NCBI GenBank assembly: GCA_012064415.1
Contig: SSNU01000112.1
Location: forward strand, 124,001 to 188,000
From: Gyrodactylus bullatarudis
Lineage: Eukaryota > Platyhelminthes > Monogenea > Gyrodactylidea > Gyrodactylidae
Length of the DNA: 64,000 nt
Direction: 5' to 3'
Both the position numbers and the translations under genes were made by a program. The notes under the pieces were generated by a model. The model saw only the letters and a list, made by a program, of their open reading frames with translations, was not told the origin of the DNA and did no database searches. Positions 28,001 through 43,000 of this stretch are shown one piece after another. Numbering within the stretch: the stretch's first letter is position 1; every line of letters starts with the position of its first letter.

Positions 28001-31000
28001 AAGCAATAAAAAATGGAAAACATATTTTCTTCATCCATAAAGTCAACAATAATAACTTATCTCTTTACCTGAACCTACAAATTTTTGTTTAACTTTTATT
28101 CAATTTCTAATCAACTCATTTTATCATTTCAAGAGGTAAAAGATAATCTCAAAGCAAACTTCATCAAGAGTTAGAAAAAGGCTTCTCGGAGTTTCGAAAA
28201 ATTGAATCGCATTCATAGCTCTAGTGAATAGTTGTTATATAAATCGATAGATTTTTGATTAGTGTCAATATCAACTGTCTAATTTTTCAATAAAATTTGA
28301 CAGTCCAAACTCTGATTAGAGAGTAATAGTCTGAATGAATAATTTCACTTTTCTTTATACACACTACTAAGAGAATGATTGAAATAGTAATAGTAATTTA
28401 AATTCAAATCAACTTGAAACCATCTTGAACATATTTTACCTCTTCAACTCTATACATAGAACAAGGGATACCTTAAATTTTCCTATAAAAAGTCTTGAAA
28501 TCATTGATGTTCCCTTGTGAGTAGTCAGACCATTTCTTTGGTGCTGAATGCCCCTTGAACATGTTCCACTCTTGTATGACCAGAATTGAACTCCTGAGTT
28601 TTATTATAACAATAACTAATGCATTAGTTATCATATGAAACTATGAACTCACAATTGTAACTGGTGATGAATATGAATAAACATGAACTGAAGGTCAATT
28701 AAGTAAATAAATATTACATGAGGATACATGATTATTTGTATTATTTGACCCAAAATACAAACCAGAGAGAGAGAGAGAGATTATGAAAGACAATTGAATT
28801 TTTCAGAAAACTGTAGATAACAGTTCAATTCAAATTCTTTTTCTCTGATGAAGAAGAAAGGAAGAGAGAAACTTGACAGGAATAAATCAAAAAAATTCGC
28901 TTACGTCTTTCTTTCTACTTTTGACATTTCAATTTCATATTCTCAAACTTGCGACCTCCCCATCACCCCCTATTTACACACACAGACAAAAGAATTACAC
29001 TCTTGGCTTGGAACGTTGTTGTTGTTGATGTCATTACAGGAGAAGTAGAAAAAGAATCAAAGTGGGCCGTTGCTTACTTTTTTCGTTCTCCTTATCTTTT
29101 ATTAACTTTATGCTCAAATAAAAGTCATCTTCTTTTATTCTGGCACATCTCGCTCTCTCAATGCAATGCATGCGAATGAGGATAGACATATTCAATTGCA
29201 TTTTTTTCATCTTACTTTCACACATAGAGAGACTCAAGAAATGTCTCAAGACTTTTCTCGTTCGCTCCATTTTTTGTATTTGTTCAGTTGAATTTTTAAA
29301 GATTAATTTCTCATTTTACAAAAGTACCAATATTTAATGATTTTTCTTGTTCGCTTGCTACCTGACTATGTTGTCTTTTGGCTTGTATTGGTCTATCTGT
29401 AGTAAAAGAAGAGGAAGAGAAGGGTGTAGTATTTCTTACAGTAAAAATATTTCTATTGAAACATCTTATTTTTATTGAAACACAGTGAATTTTCACATTT
29501 TCACAAAAACTCACTTTTTTTCTATCTAAATGTATAGAAATTACCTGCTGCATTCTGATGGGTCGAGATAAATAATACTTAATTAGGGGGTAATATTCGT
29601 GTTTCAATAAAAATAAGATGTTTCAATAGAAATATTTTTACTGTAAAAAAATAGGGATACAATTCATCACTTATAATAACTTAACTAATTAGTTATTAAA
29701 AAAGCATGTTTTAGGTTTCATATTGACGATTTTCATTTTTTTGAAATATTTATTCCATCAAAATTAGACCTGAAGCCTGATTGTGGTCATTGCGTTTTTT
29801 TGATAACCTCGCTATATTTTTATGAAATCAATGAAGAAACCGAAGTTCAACTTGATGATCGTTTAATATCAAGAATCTCACTAAGCATATTTCCTAGTCT
29901 AATTTTGTTGTAATTCAATCTTAACCCTTTCGATACCCTAGCTAAGGGAAGAAAGTTTCAGGCTTAATTCTCTCACAGAATTACTTAAAATGTGATGATA
30001 GAAAACATTTACTAAGACAAAATTTTATGAAAATCTTTTCTTACACATAATTTCATCAGAGTCTGATTTATATTGAAATTCCTATCTACTGGTGAGTAAT
30101 TTAGAGTGAAACTTTGCCAATGAAGGGATTTATTTGAAAGTTAATTGTTTCGAAGACTCAATCAATGCCAATATCTTCTAAATTTCATTCCATCTTATTA
30201 CAAAATAACCTAGATATTGAAAATCTAAGGTTAAAATGGGGTTGAAAATTGCCCCATTTTCACGAGACTCTTGATGGAACTGCTCATTGATTTCATCCAA
30301 AATATGCCTTGTTTTGGATTAACTATTTAGCTTCTATGGAAATTAATCTTATTATCTCTGAAAATTGATAAGTTTAATAATTTCGACCAAAAAGAATCAT
30401 GAATTCTTACGCCTGGCTAGCAAAAATATAACATGATAGCAAACTTGGCTAGTTTGTGATATACTATCAAAGAATAATTATGAAAAAATGTTTCAAAATC
30501 ATTGGAAAAAGTCAGTTTGAGCATATATGACCTCTGGTAACGAAAGGGTTAAATTGACACAAATTCCGATATGGAATGGTACTGCTTAATTTTAGTTTTA
30601 GATACCAGAGTTTATGTGTTTTTTTTTCTGCTGGAATCTAGTTGAATTCTCACCTGAATATATATCAATATATATCCTTCTTGAAACTAAACTCTGAGAG
30701 ATGATCTTAAAAACTAATTAAATATTAATCCTCTTTAATCTAATCTCTATGCTCTTCTTCCCTTGTAACAATTAATGCAAATATTAACTGTATGTTCACC
30801 TAATATGAATACAATTCGATTCACATAAACTTACTTTTTATCTTTGACAAATGCAATCTTTTGTATACATTTGATGCTTGGTTGTTTCAATCCAATGGTT
30901 AGATAAAAAAACTTGGCCAGATTTTCCCTTAATACGTAATATTATTATTATTTTCTTTGGAGTCTCTCATGAGATTTATTAGTATTGGTATTGTGTGCAT

Positions 31001-34000
31001 GAATAATTATTCACATCTTGATCTGATCTCCCTCTGATCTAAGAAAAAAAGGCAGAGAAATGGAGAGCACTGATATATTTTCCATTTAGTACACATTACC
31101 AATGCTCTTTTTCTTCTCTCTTGATCTGAATTCTACGACTAGAGATTATGTTATCTAATCACATTTTTACTACTCTAATCAGTGTGTATTTGTTTTACCA
31201 GAATGACATAATGCACACACATTGTCCCCCTTTCTTTTGATCTTATTAAAGTACACGAATTGGCTTCTCAAGTAGAAAATTAACTTGGTACAATTTTCCA
31301 AGTCACGTCATGGGGTTATTTTGAACTTGTATACAAATGGGGTAATTTAGACGAATTCAGAAACCTGTTCTTCACATTCTGTATCACTTTTTTTAATTAT
31401 AGAAAGTCATGTTCTCTACGCAATCTTTTAATTAAAACAAAAATGATTTATGTGAAATAAAAACATTTTCCTATTTCATTCTAGATTATGCCCGGAAATA
31501 AAGATGAGCGTACACTAGCTAGAGTCAAACTGAATCCGCCAATCATTGGACGAAACTTTCGAATTTATCCTATCAATCTAGAGAAAAAATCGAAAGTTTG
31601 TCTACGCTTTGCGCTCAACGGATGTCCCTTTGAAGGTGAGTTTAGAATGTTAGATAATAAATGCCATTTATTTAATAAAGATTTAAATCTAAAATTCCAA
31701 ATTTAATTCATTACAAAAGAAAATTAAGTAACCCTTTATGTCCTAACGGGCTTGACCATTGGGATACAAAACTTTCTCTTAAAATACCTTGATGGTTGAT
31801 ATTTAGAACAATATTTAGAACGTTCTTATAAAAACATATTTTTACCATCTTTGTACCATAATATTCCTACATCTATCAATCCATCTTTTCAAGACGTAGA
31901 ATATATATATACCTTACCTGCTACTACTGTGCTATAGTAACATATTCTCTCTGTAATACAAATACAAGAACATACAAGAAATGATATGATGTGTAATTAA
32001 CCACTCAGAGAATAAATAGAAATGACTCATACTGTACACACAGTATGTATTATATTAAACAAGGTAATAATAATGATTACATCACTAATGGTAACACTAA
32101 AAACGACAAGAGACAAATTAAACAAAATACAGGAGAAAAATGACCAAAATTAAGGCAAGATTATAAGAATAAGGAATTTCAGAGATTGTGACTCATTGCC
32201 CATTCCTCAAATTACCCAAACTCTGCTCCTCTCACAATGAGAAATGTCGTCAATCCACGAGTTTACTTCAACATTCATTTGAGGAATTGGAAAATAAAAA
32301 ATAGATAATTATTGCGTACTTTGTCGAGATATGAAGAAATTTGGGACCATTATTACATCTTGTACTGCACTAAATGTATCTTTATGTATGTCTATTGATG
32401 GAAGTTACTGCGCCATAGAGTTAATAACGAAAAGAGAGTAGTGCGTAAGTATCTTTCTCCCATTCTACGCTCATTCTCTATCGAAATTCAGTTTAAAAGG
32501 GATCCGATTAGTGACCATAGTCTCAGAATCTCAAGATCAAATGCTAGGTAGATAGATAAGGGTTAATTTGAATATTTTATTTCTCAAACTATAAAAGTTC
32601 ACATAGCCTAAAAAACAGTTTATGATGAATTTCCACTTTCATTGAAATCTGGACAGATTTCCCAAGTGGGCACATGCATATCCCCTCTTCTTCTTATTAT
32701 CAAGATCATGGGAAGTGGGGGAAAGGGGGTCAGTTGATTTCTGATCTTCATTCCTACTCCTTCGATGAAAAGTTATGACTGTAAAAGTGGGGAGGGGAGA
32801 TGCTTATGTGTGAAATGCAAATTTGAATTTTATTTTTCGATTTTCTGTTGATTTTGTTTTCTCTACACTTTAAGTTGGATTTATCCAAAAATGAAGGTTT
32901 CTACATTACCATGTACTTTATATAGTAATACTACTAATAGTAATAGATTATGTGTATGAACTGTTACATGAACGTGTTGAAAGGAGAGGGAGAGATTTTG
33001 ATTGCAATTAGTAAAATAGCTTCTTCTTCTTCTTATCAACAAACTTTCGGTAGTATAGTATGTACCTCATTCAATCTTTGCCTTATCTAAAAGAGGAAGT
33101 GAGAAATTAGGGAGATAGAAGAAAGACCACTCAAAAAAGTCTATATTTGTACTCTTGTAGATCAAGTTGTATTCTATTTTTTCATATTTTTACATTTTAA
33201 ATGATTTCCTCGTTTGGAGGATGACTTTTATAAGGATAAACCCTGATTTATATTTATAATAATAAACATAAACAATCATTATTTATAAATCTATACATGC
33301 TGTATACATTTACATGTATGTTTTATCTCTAAAATGTTATCTCCACTCCCCGGGTATTGTGTTTATTGCGTAGGTCAAAGGTTAAAAACTTTTCTAATTG
33401 GATTTTTCCTCGTCTTGAAAGATTCAGTTTACTTTGAATTGAGAAAATGTGTCAAATTCAAATAAATTCCCATAACCTTTAACTAAAGTGTGAATGAAAT
33501 GAAAATGTATTTTTTCTTATAAAATTTAGACTCCGTATTGGCATATTCAATGAGACAGGGTTCCAAGAATCCAAACGGTCTCTTTGGTGACATTGACCTA
33601 ACAGATGACACGTACAAAACTCTGGACCAGGGCCATTTGTACAATACACTCGGCCAGTTATCGGATAATCAAGCAGTCGTATTTGACTACAACATTGTGA
33701 GTAAACCAGAGAGTGCTGGTAATGCCCTAGTTGGCTGGAATCGGAAAGACTTTAATAGCCCTGATCCCTCTCTTCAAATAACATTCAACTTTGAACAAGG
33801 TGAGTCAGATGGAGGAAGAAACTTTTTACCGCAGCAGTTTTTTTCAATTTTTCTTAAAATGTGTGTATATATACCACCTAATCCTGACTTTTATCATGAA
33901 AATAGGTCAATAGAGATCTATCTACTTATAATTCTTATTGATTTTCATTATACACTTGCACTTGTTTACTTTATCAGTTCTCAAACAATAGTGAAACTTT

Positions 34001-37000
34001 TGGAAAATTCTTTTCGTGAAATGGGCCTAAAGTTAATCTAGATGTCAGACTTGAACTTGTTAAATCCAAAATATCACCTTATTCTTCTGTAAAAACCTGA
34101 ATGAATTTATGAACATTTTCAAATAAAAAACGCCTATTGCAGAAGTAAGTTGCAGAACTAATTTAAATTTTAACAAAAACTTAGAACGTTTTTTTATTGT
34201 AAAATGTTTATAATTTTGTCTATCTTACTACAGAACCATAAAAAGATATTTTGGTGCGAAATTCAAAATACTTTGAGATTCATATTATCATATCATTCGG
34301 GTGTGTTTGAGTCAAGGCTTAGAACCAAACGTAGATTTTGATAACGATAATTTGAATTCCTTTATACTAAGCCGAGTTAAGGGAGATATTCACTTGATAA
34401 CATTATTTGAGAGTGTCTCAACAGATAAATACAATACAATAAGATTCCTCTTTTATCCCTTTTTCTTCCTACACCTGATACAGTACTGTATAAATATTCC
34501 TTCTCCTTCTCCTTCTTACAACAATGAGATGTGAGTGTATAATAAACCTATCCTTCCTATTTAATCCCCAGTGTGTATCAACATTACTCATAGATGGATG
34601 GATATTCTCAAGAATAATAAAAGTTTTTGTTCTCATACACACACATGTGTGGCCTATTCTATGGGAATGAGATCTTGTTTTTATCTCACCTCAGATTATC
34701 AATACAGAGTAATATTCGATGGGATAATAATTATTATCATTTTGAGTCATTTACTGATTAATCCGAGTGATCACTCTCTCCAAGAATAAGATTTCTCCAG
34801 CAATTTAGTACATAATCTTGCATTTAATTTTCTCTATCCTAGGGAGAGGCAAATTTTTTAACATTCGGATGTGCAAAAGCCCATTTTAACGATACTTTTT
34901 CAAAGTTCCTATTAAACAATGTATTTTAAAATTTGCTGACAGACCCCAAATCGCAATTGAAAATGCCGATTTTTGAATTAGAGCCAACTAGTTTCAATGA
35001 ATTTTTCTATTACAATAGATTAAAATCTAAATTTTGAGCCGTCTGAATGCAATTTTAAATAGAAAAAATTTCGTAAGGTATTTTTAATCAGCTCTGCATA
35101 TTCTAGAGTAAAAAAATTCCGATTAATTTAGAATATGTTGAAGATATTTGGGGAAATGAGATTTTGCGGTATCATAGAATTAAAAATTTTATAAATGGCA
35201 TTTTCTAAGTTAGTTCTAACAGATTCGCATTGCAGCCAAAACATTGTTTGGAAAAAATATATATTTGACTTACCCTACTCTATATATAGATTAGAGAAAC
35301 AAATATTTATTTTCCCCGAACACTTTCCGATTTGATGTTTCCAATAGATTCTTTATGCTCCTTAATCATTATCCCTGGGGTTGTATTCAGAGTATATTTA
35401 ATATTAATTTGGTGTGAAAATCTGATTTTAAAAAAGATCATATCGTGTCCAATAATTCAAAATTTTTATCATTTCTCAATCATCTTCATTCTTCTGAGTC
35501 AGTTCTGATATCTTCAATTGAAATTATACACAAGGTTCAATAGGGATTTTTTCTTATCTTATTTTCTATCAAATGAAGACATCGAAAAGTTAAAAATTAT
35601 GTCGTACCCTAATATGTATAAATATTTCTTCACAGTTCGGAATATATCTTCACTCAGTATATTCACAATTAACGAGCCAAGAGCAAACGTTCGGGTGTAT
35701 TCAAGTTTAAAATTGGAGTCCTCACTAGACGGTCTCGTCTTTGAGACATTTGCTATTCATCAAACAGATGACTTGATTGTGGAAAAAATCTCAGACTTGT
35801 CAGTTTTTGACTTGTCTAAAGCCTTAACTCGGCCATATCCTAGTTACATTGAACCGGGAAAGTCAAAGACTAGCAGTGTCATTCTAACGTATCCCTTTGA
35901 TACACCGCTCTATGCCAAAGCAATCAGACTATCCTTACTTTTCGGGTCAGGTGATTGGCTCATGTTGAGTGAGGTATATTTCAATACTCGTAAGTACATA
36001 GGGTTTTTCTCAAGTTTTCCTCAAATATTTGAAATTCTCGTCTTTAGATAAGATTGATGAGACAGATTTACCGAACGTTCACGAGGCAATGAGGACCAGA
36101 CCTCCCATAATTGCCAACGATCCAGTCTCATTAGACAGGGAACAATCAGACCTGAATTATAATTCAGCCCCTAAAGAAGATGCTAGCACGAATTCGTTCG
36201 ATAATGAAAACGCTTTCATCTACAATCATGACACTTTTAAAGGTAAGAATAAAATTTTATTCGTGAAGAATGTCACAAATGTAATTACAGAACGTTATTT
36301 GTTGAAAATTAACCAAATATCTCTCCAAGTTTAGTTAGATGATTCGTTCTATAGACCGAAACATAATATTTGATTGGAATGATAATGTTGCCGAACCTCA
36401 TCAAGTATATTATTATTACTGGAGTCTACACTCATAAGGAAGATAAGAGAACGAACGAATAATTAAGTGATAAACGTTTTATTTCGCCGGGTCTCTTCAG
36501 ACTTAATCTCGGGCTCTGATTATATACTATTAATTTGCAAATTTTTCTGCTCTTCCATTGGATAAAAAGGAACTCAGGGAGGGGGGAGGTGTTCAATCTG
36601 GGCAGTCAACTGTAGTTGATAATCAAATTATGAGCCAACCTACAATTAGTGCAAATAACAAGGTTAAAAAGAATCCATCAATTAAACGTCAGCGAAAAAG
36701 ACACAACGGTCAGTTACTAATGGATGGATTTCTAAAGCGACAAAAATGAAGCAGACTGGAAACAGGATCATCAAAAAATGAACACCTCCCCCTCCCTGAG
36801 TTCCTTTTTATCCAATGGAAGAGCAGAAAAATTTGCAAATTAATAGTATATAATCAGAGCCCGAGATTAAGTCTGAAGAGACCCGGCGAAATAAAACGTT
36901 TATCACTTAATTATTCGTTCGTTCTCTTATCTTCCTTATGAGTGTAGACTCCAGTAATAATAATATTTGATCTCCGTGATTGTTGTAGCTAATTCGTATT

Positions 37001-40000
37001 GAGTATATTCCTACTTTAGTATAAATTGGCAGGGATTTCACTGCTAATTCGTACTGAAAATATTAAGATTCGTATCTTTTATATTACTATTCAACCTTGG
37101 AGTTTCTGCGATCTATTCCCCTCTGCCCTTTCAGTACGAATTAGGAGTTCAGTATGAATTAGCTACAACAAATATAAAGATTGTTGCTGAATTTCCCAGA
37201 TAGAAATTTTTGCGATCTAAATTAAACAAGTAATAAAATCACACTGATGAGTTTGCTCGAAATAAAGGCCTTATTTTTTTATACAGTTAACCTTTGTAAG
37301 TATAGGTGCTGCACTATTCATCAACTTTATGTGTGTGTTTGTATTTATTTAGATAAGCAAAATAAGTTGGACAATTATCAGAGTTCCCCAAATGTTAAAA
37401 TGACTACAGAATTACCTCATCATCAGGAAAATCAACCACTCCCACCTCAGCAGATAAATGGAATCGAAGATTTTATCGCCAATAGGCCATCTTCGTTCTT
37501 CCTCATTGGTGGTTCCATCCTGGTTGCATTCACCCTCTCACTCATATTTGCATTCATTCTACACTTTTATTGTCATCGTAAAAGACACTCACTTCATAGT
37601 GGAGATGATGATGACCAACTCAATAAAAATGGAAATATGTAAGTTTCCTTGGATAATTTATTCCAGGTGAATGTTTCCCTTCAATTTTACTCTCTAGGAA
37701 GAGAGAATTTTCATCAATCTCTAGTGACATTAACAAATAAAAGAGCACTTTTTCACCAAATAAGCATACAACATTTGAGTTATTCTTGGTTATTCAGCCA
37801 CTCTGAACTGATGCCATAAAGAAAACTTTGTAACTCTATCCTTGAAGCTTAAAGTTGAAGCTGAAAAAGATTTTAGCCAAATATATTTATATATGGCTAA
37901 ATTTTAGTTTTTATAAATTTAGTGAAAGGGTTAGCATAAACCTATCAGTACAAATAGATTAGTTATTAACTTATTACTAATAATACCTAAAATTTGCCAA
38001 TAAAATCGTATGGAAACTACTCACGAGTAAACCTTTATTTTATTTTTAAAAACTTGTAAAATTGTCATGGTTATCTGGTACAAAATTGAAAATAAATGAT
38101 ACAATCTGTTTTATAGTTTGATCTTTAAATGCATCTAGGTTAATTTGAAATCTGTGCCTCAGAGTATGAAGGGTAGTGAGAAGAAATGTAAATCCTTTTA
38201 AAAATTTAAAAAAGATAAGAAATTAAACTAAAATAATGAGCAATGAGTTCATTGATACCATGCTATCAGAAGAATACATTTTTGTCATAATTTATTTTCA
38301 GAGCAGAGGGAATAGTAGCTATTTAAACTAAGCATTTTAATACTTTTTGAGGCTCTAGTTATCGGTAAAAAAGGGTAAATCTTACTTCTACATTTAAATC
38401 AAGTATGTAAAATACTTTTTTTCAAACTTTAACATTTTTTCTCAAGATTCCTCTCGTATTAATTCGTCATGAGTTGACTATAGTCGTTTTATTTAATCCT
38501 CTCTAAACTACTCTAATAAAAAGAAACAAGTTTTCATCGCAGTATAATATCTCAATTTCAATGGATAGATTTTAATCTCATTCAGGTCAAAATATATTTA
38601 TCTTGTAGAAATCACTCTTTATTACACATTATTTTCCAAGTAGAGTATATTATTTCTCCTTAATAAACTCTTGAGTATTTTCGTTCAATCTCAATATTTA
38701 CAACTAACAGTAACACATCCCATTGTGATCCTTCAATCTAATTTATAGTTCAAGTTCTATATATAGAAATATATTTCAATACTCTATTCAAGCATACGTG
38801 AGTAATAAAACTATTCCTGATGAATTTGAGAGTTTATAGTTTTTACAAAAATCTCATTTGTCCATCAAGGTCTCGAAATTTTCTGAAGATCTTTTGGAAA
38901 CCAAATCAAAAGGCTTTCATCGACTCAAGAAAAAAATTATTTTCTTGCTTTTTTTCTTGATTTCTAGGTGTGGGAGGGATCAAACGTTATTTTTCAGGAT
39001 CACAATCTACTTGCTGATTTTCTACCCTTTTTACTGCTTGAAAAAAATTGTAAAGATGAAGTGATCAAAATTACAAAATTTAGTTCTGTAAATAAATATA
39101 TCTACATTTAGCTATGATCTCTTTCATTTCACAGTATCAACCATCCACAATCATATCAAACGTTGGCATTGAATCATAAGGACTCCTCGATCAACGATCA
39201 GATTCAATTTCAATTCAACCCATACCTGCAATGTAAGTTTGAAGATGAAAACAAACTTCATTTATTAGTAACTTGATTAATAATCATCCTCTTTTATCAG
39301 CTAATCACCATACTTTGGGCCGAAATAATCTATTGATAAACAATCCCTGTTTAGCTCAACAGCTCCTTGGCCAGTCGTCTTCAATACCGAACTCGTTCTC
39401 TAATTCAGAGGAGACCCATTTGAGTACACAGATGTGTAACACTCAAAACTCCTCAAATTCCCTGACCAGTTCCAAGAACAAGGAAGATTCCATTAGCCCC
39501 ATTTCAATGAGTCATCCTGATGATTGTCTCGTCAAAAACTCAAATAGATTTAGTGAGTTTTTTTGCCAGTAGCACAGTAAGGATAGGCTTTTAATGTAGC
39601 TCGTAGAAAGTATGAGTGAGAACGTATTCGTTTCAAAAATTTAAATAAAAATTCTTTTTTGTTTTATGAGAGAGTGTTGATTCAGATAGGAATGGAAATG
39701 TAACTTTATCCAAGTTGAATATTTAGATGGATGTATTTTCCAACATTCCATTGTTGCTACTTAGAAAGCTCTGTTGGGAAAATGTAGTACAAACACATAC
39801 AAGTGTGATGTTGAGAATAGGAGTGAATGACGGAATTCGGTATTTCCTTCAATACTACAACCATAATAATAATACTTTGGACATTTTCAATGTATTCTAT
39901 GTATAGTATAAAATAGTATTCACTTGAGACTTCCGTCTCCACTATCACTCCATCGTTATCCCACTGCTGCAGCTACTACTAACTGGATCTATCTGTAAAA

Positions 40001-43000
40001 TTATTAATGCTCTCCATCAATTGATATTGAAATAGAATCTAGTGTATAGTAGTACACATACTGTAATAAAATTTATATTATAGATTATGTTTTGTACTTC
40101 TGAACAACTACAGGCCAACTGTTTATAATCAAACTGTTTATTATCTGCAATGAGTGACTTTTTTACGCTGGCTTCTATGGCTTTTGAGTCATTTCTCCCC
40201 CACAAAATACACTTGTGCTAATGAAATGGTTCAAACTGAATTTTACAAACAAATTTGGCAATTAAAATAGGATATTCACTCAAAATAAAACTGTGGAGCT
40301 ACGTAAAATTGGAAAGTTATCAACCAGGGAGAAGGTACAGCGGTAACCAGGCATCTTAGACGGGCTTCAATCTCAAATTTTTCGATTTTTTCCAAAAACT
40401 CTAATCTTGACAGTACAAACGTTTGGGTGAAGGAGAAATTCTTCATAAATTTATACAAACCAGGTCTATGTGGGCTTTTTCACCTTTCTCTCCATTGTGG
40501 CTATTTATTGGAGAAAAGGAAAAAGGTACAGTGGGCAGTTACAAATTGACAACTTTCTCAAAAGGCAAAAGTAATTAGCAGATCAAGAGATGAATTTCAC
40601 TGCAAGCTCTCCACCCTTCTGAAAGAAGTTGCGAAGCCAAAATGAGCCAATGGAAGGTCCCAAATGGAGCATTGTAATAGTATTAATATGTTAACCGGGG
40701 TAGAGTCTGAAGAGACCCGGCGAAATACAACGTTTATCACTCAAATTTACGCTTGTTGTTCTCTAACCTTCCACATGAGTTTAGAATCTAACAATAATAT
40801 TCTTGATGAGGTTCGACAATATTATCGTACAAATTTATTGGAGAGTTTTAGTGTTTTTCCAGCTGATATAAGTGAAGGAACATTTTATTTTCTTTAACTT
40901 TTACGATTTTACTTTCAAAAAATTTATATTATCTTTAATGAATTCCTTACTTTTATCATTATTAAATTATTGTCACTAGTGATGCTTCAAGAAATGTACA
41001 TTTGGCATTAATACATATATTATTATTTGTTTAAACATCAGAAAATACTTCGTTTAGGAAATTTATTAATCTCCTGGAATACGCATACGTTTTAAACGTA
41101 ATTTTGAAAACCTACTTCCCAATGTCATAGATAAAAATTAAGATAACTTTTATCGAGGAATCATACCTGTAGAATTCAAATATGCAATTGCCTGAACTCT
41201 ATCTACTAAACCTACAAAAATAACCTGTAAATTTTATCTCAAAATATGACCCATTTTTTATTGGTAACTTCTGAATCAAAAATAAAAGCATTGTTACAAC
41301 TGTAAATTCGTAATCAGCATATTCTCAAACCATAGGATAGACAAAAAATTGAATCCGAGTCATGAAAAAAAATTCGCTGGGACTTTAAGGGTTAAGCACT
41401 GGTATTCAATATTTCTGGTTCCTCTTTTAATAACTAAAGAAGCTATGTCTCGTGAGGCGATCTTTAAAAAAGCACATCACTCATGGGTTCAAAATTAGCC
41501 AGCTATTCATTTGGTAAATTTCTTGAATGTCTGCTGTATTGATCCAGAAGATTAAAAAGCATCAATTTGATGAGTGTTTTATTTTCTTTGAATTACAATA
41601 CAATCTCTTTTTGCTCAATTATTATTTCATCAGGTTCAAGCTGACTGTTTTTAATTTACACACTACAGCAATGCAGGAGGTTAATTGATTTCTGAATTTT
41701 TCCTGTACTAACATTATATAGTGTTACAGTACATTTCTGTCTGTCTTGAGTAAATATTGACCTTGGGTAAATAAGTATAGTACTCGCTCAAATAATACGA
41801 CATACAACAACATATGTACGTATTATTCATACACATTTTCACAAAGATACCTTGTTTTTTCTTATCACACTTTCAAGAGTGTCTTCCACTTGTATTACAT
41901 GTTTCCCTAGTGTAAAATAATTCTCGAGTATTAATCAACTCGAAAACAATGCTTTATAAGAATATATACAGCTTTTGACGGGTTTCCAATCTCCAACTAA
42001 ACTGAAATTTACAAGTATCTGAAGTCACCTCAATGGGATTATTTTTTAGGATCATCAGTAGACAAGGAAAACAAAAATGGTCGTTAAGATTTTGGGAAAC
42101 ACTTCGTTATCGTGCAAGATTTTACTTCATATTTTCAACCATTTTACTGATTAACATTTCTAAAATTAAGCCTAGCTGTGACGTTTTTTTATTGTTTATT
42201 TCATATTAGCAAATGATGAAATAAAAATTCAACTATATAAAATTCTTTTCAGATATTGAATCTGAGGGTCAAGATTATGCATCCACTTCAATATGTGGCC
42301 TACCGCAGTCACCAATAACTGGCAATGGTAACCATATTATGATGAATGACAATTCTACTGACCTTCATAAACTTCAAATGAACCCGATAAACTCTGATAG
42401 TCTATTGGCTATGAATAGTAGTGGTTTGCTCAATCAACAAACATTGGCAGGTCCTAATGCTGCTACCGTGGCAGCGGCAAACCTCTTGCAAATGTACAAT
42501 CAGCAGAATTTTCTTCAACAGACCCTTCAGAGGTTTCCAAACTATCCCATGCAAACTCACCATCAAGGGAATGTGAACCTTGGTGCATTCTCTACCCAGA
42601 GTAATAGTAATAGCCAGAATATAGGTGACCATCAAATATCCAATTTCAATAGTGGACCCCCTCCACCACCACCAATAAGTATTCAACAGGTTTGTTCAAA
42701 TTATTCAACCTAAACCTATTTCATTTCATGTTATTAGTTAAGACTCTAAACTTTAGAGTTAACAAAGATCATTTCTTCATTTGATTAACTCTCTTCTATT
42801 TTATTCCAGTTTAAATCAATAATCGACCAAAATCAGTACATTTCTACACCCTCTCAAGATTATTACACCAACCAACTACAATTTGCATCTAATGGTCAAC
42901 AGTTTTCGGGGATGACACAGATTAAGCCACCTGAGCCCCCATTGAATCATCCAACATCGACGACAAATTCCAAGAGAAATTCAGTATATTCCGTCTGTAT

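Larger units (their letters stand above)
25011..31484 (+). other. Large intron of the DDR-like gene, repeat-laden
   Basis: A 6.5-kb intron between gtgagttttt and cattctag. It carries interspersed repeat copy B (26,040 to 26,450), a piggyBac transposase relic on the minus strand (27,085 to 27,490), a GA microsatellite (28,764 to 28,780) and a MITE with perfect inverted ends (29,436 to 29,646). No other gene is recognised. Confidence 0.65.

Noticed and set aside
33538..34041. Single 167-codon gene
   Set aside because: The first 87 codons are a DDR exon; the rest reads into the intron past a good donor at 33,800.
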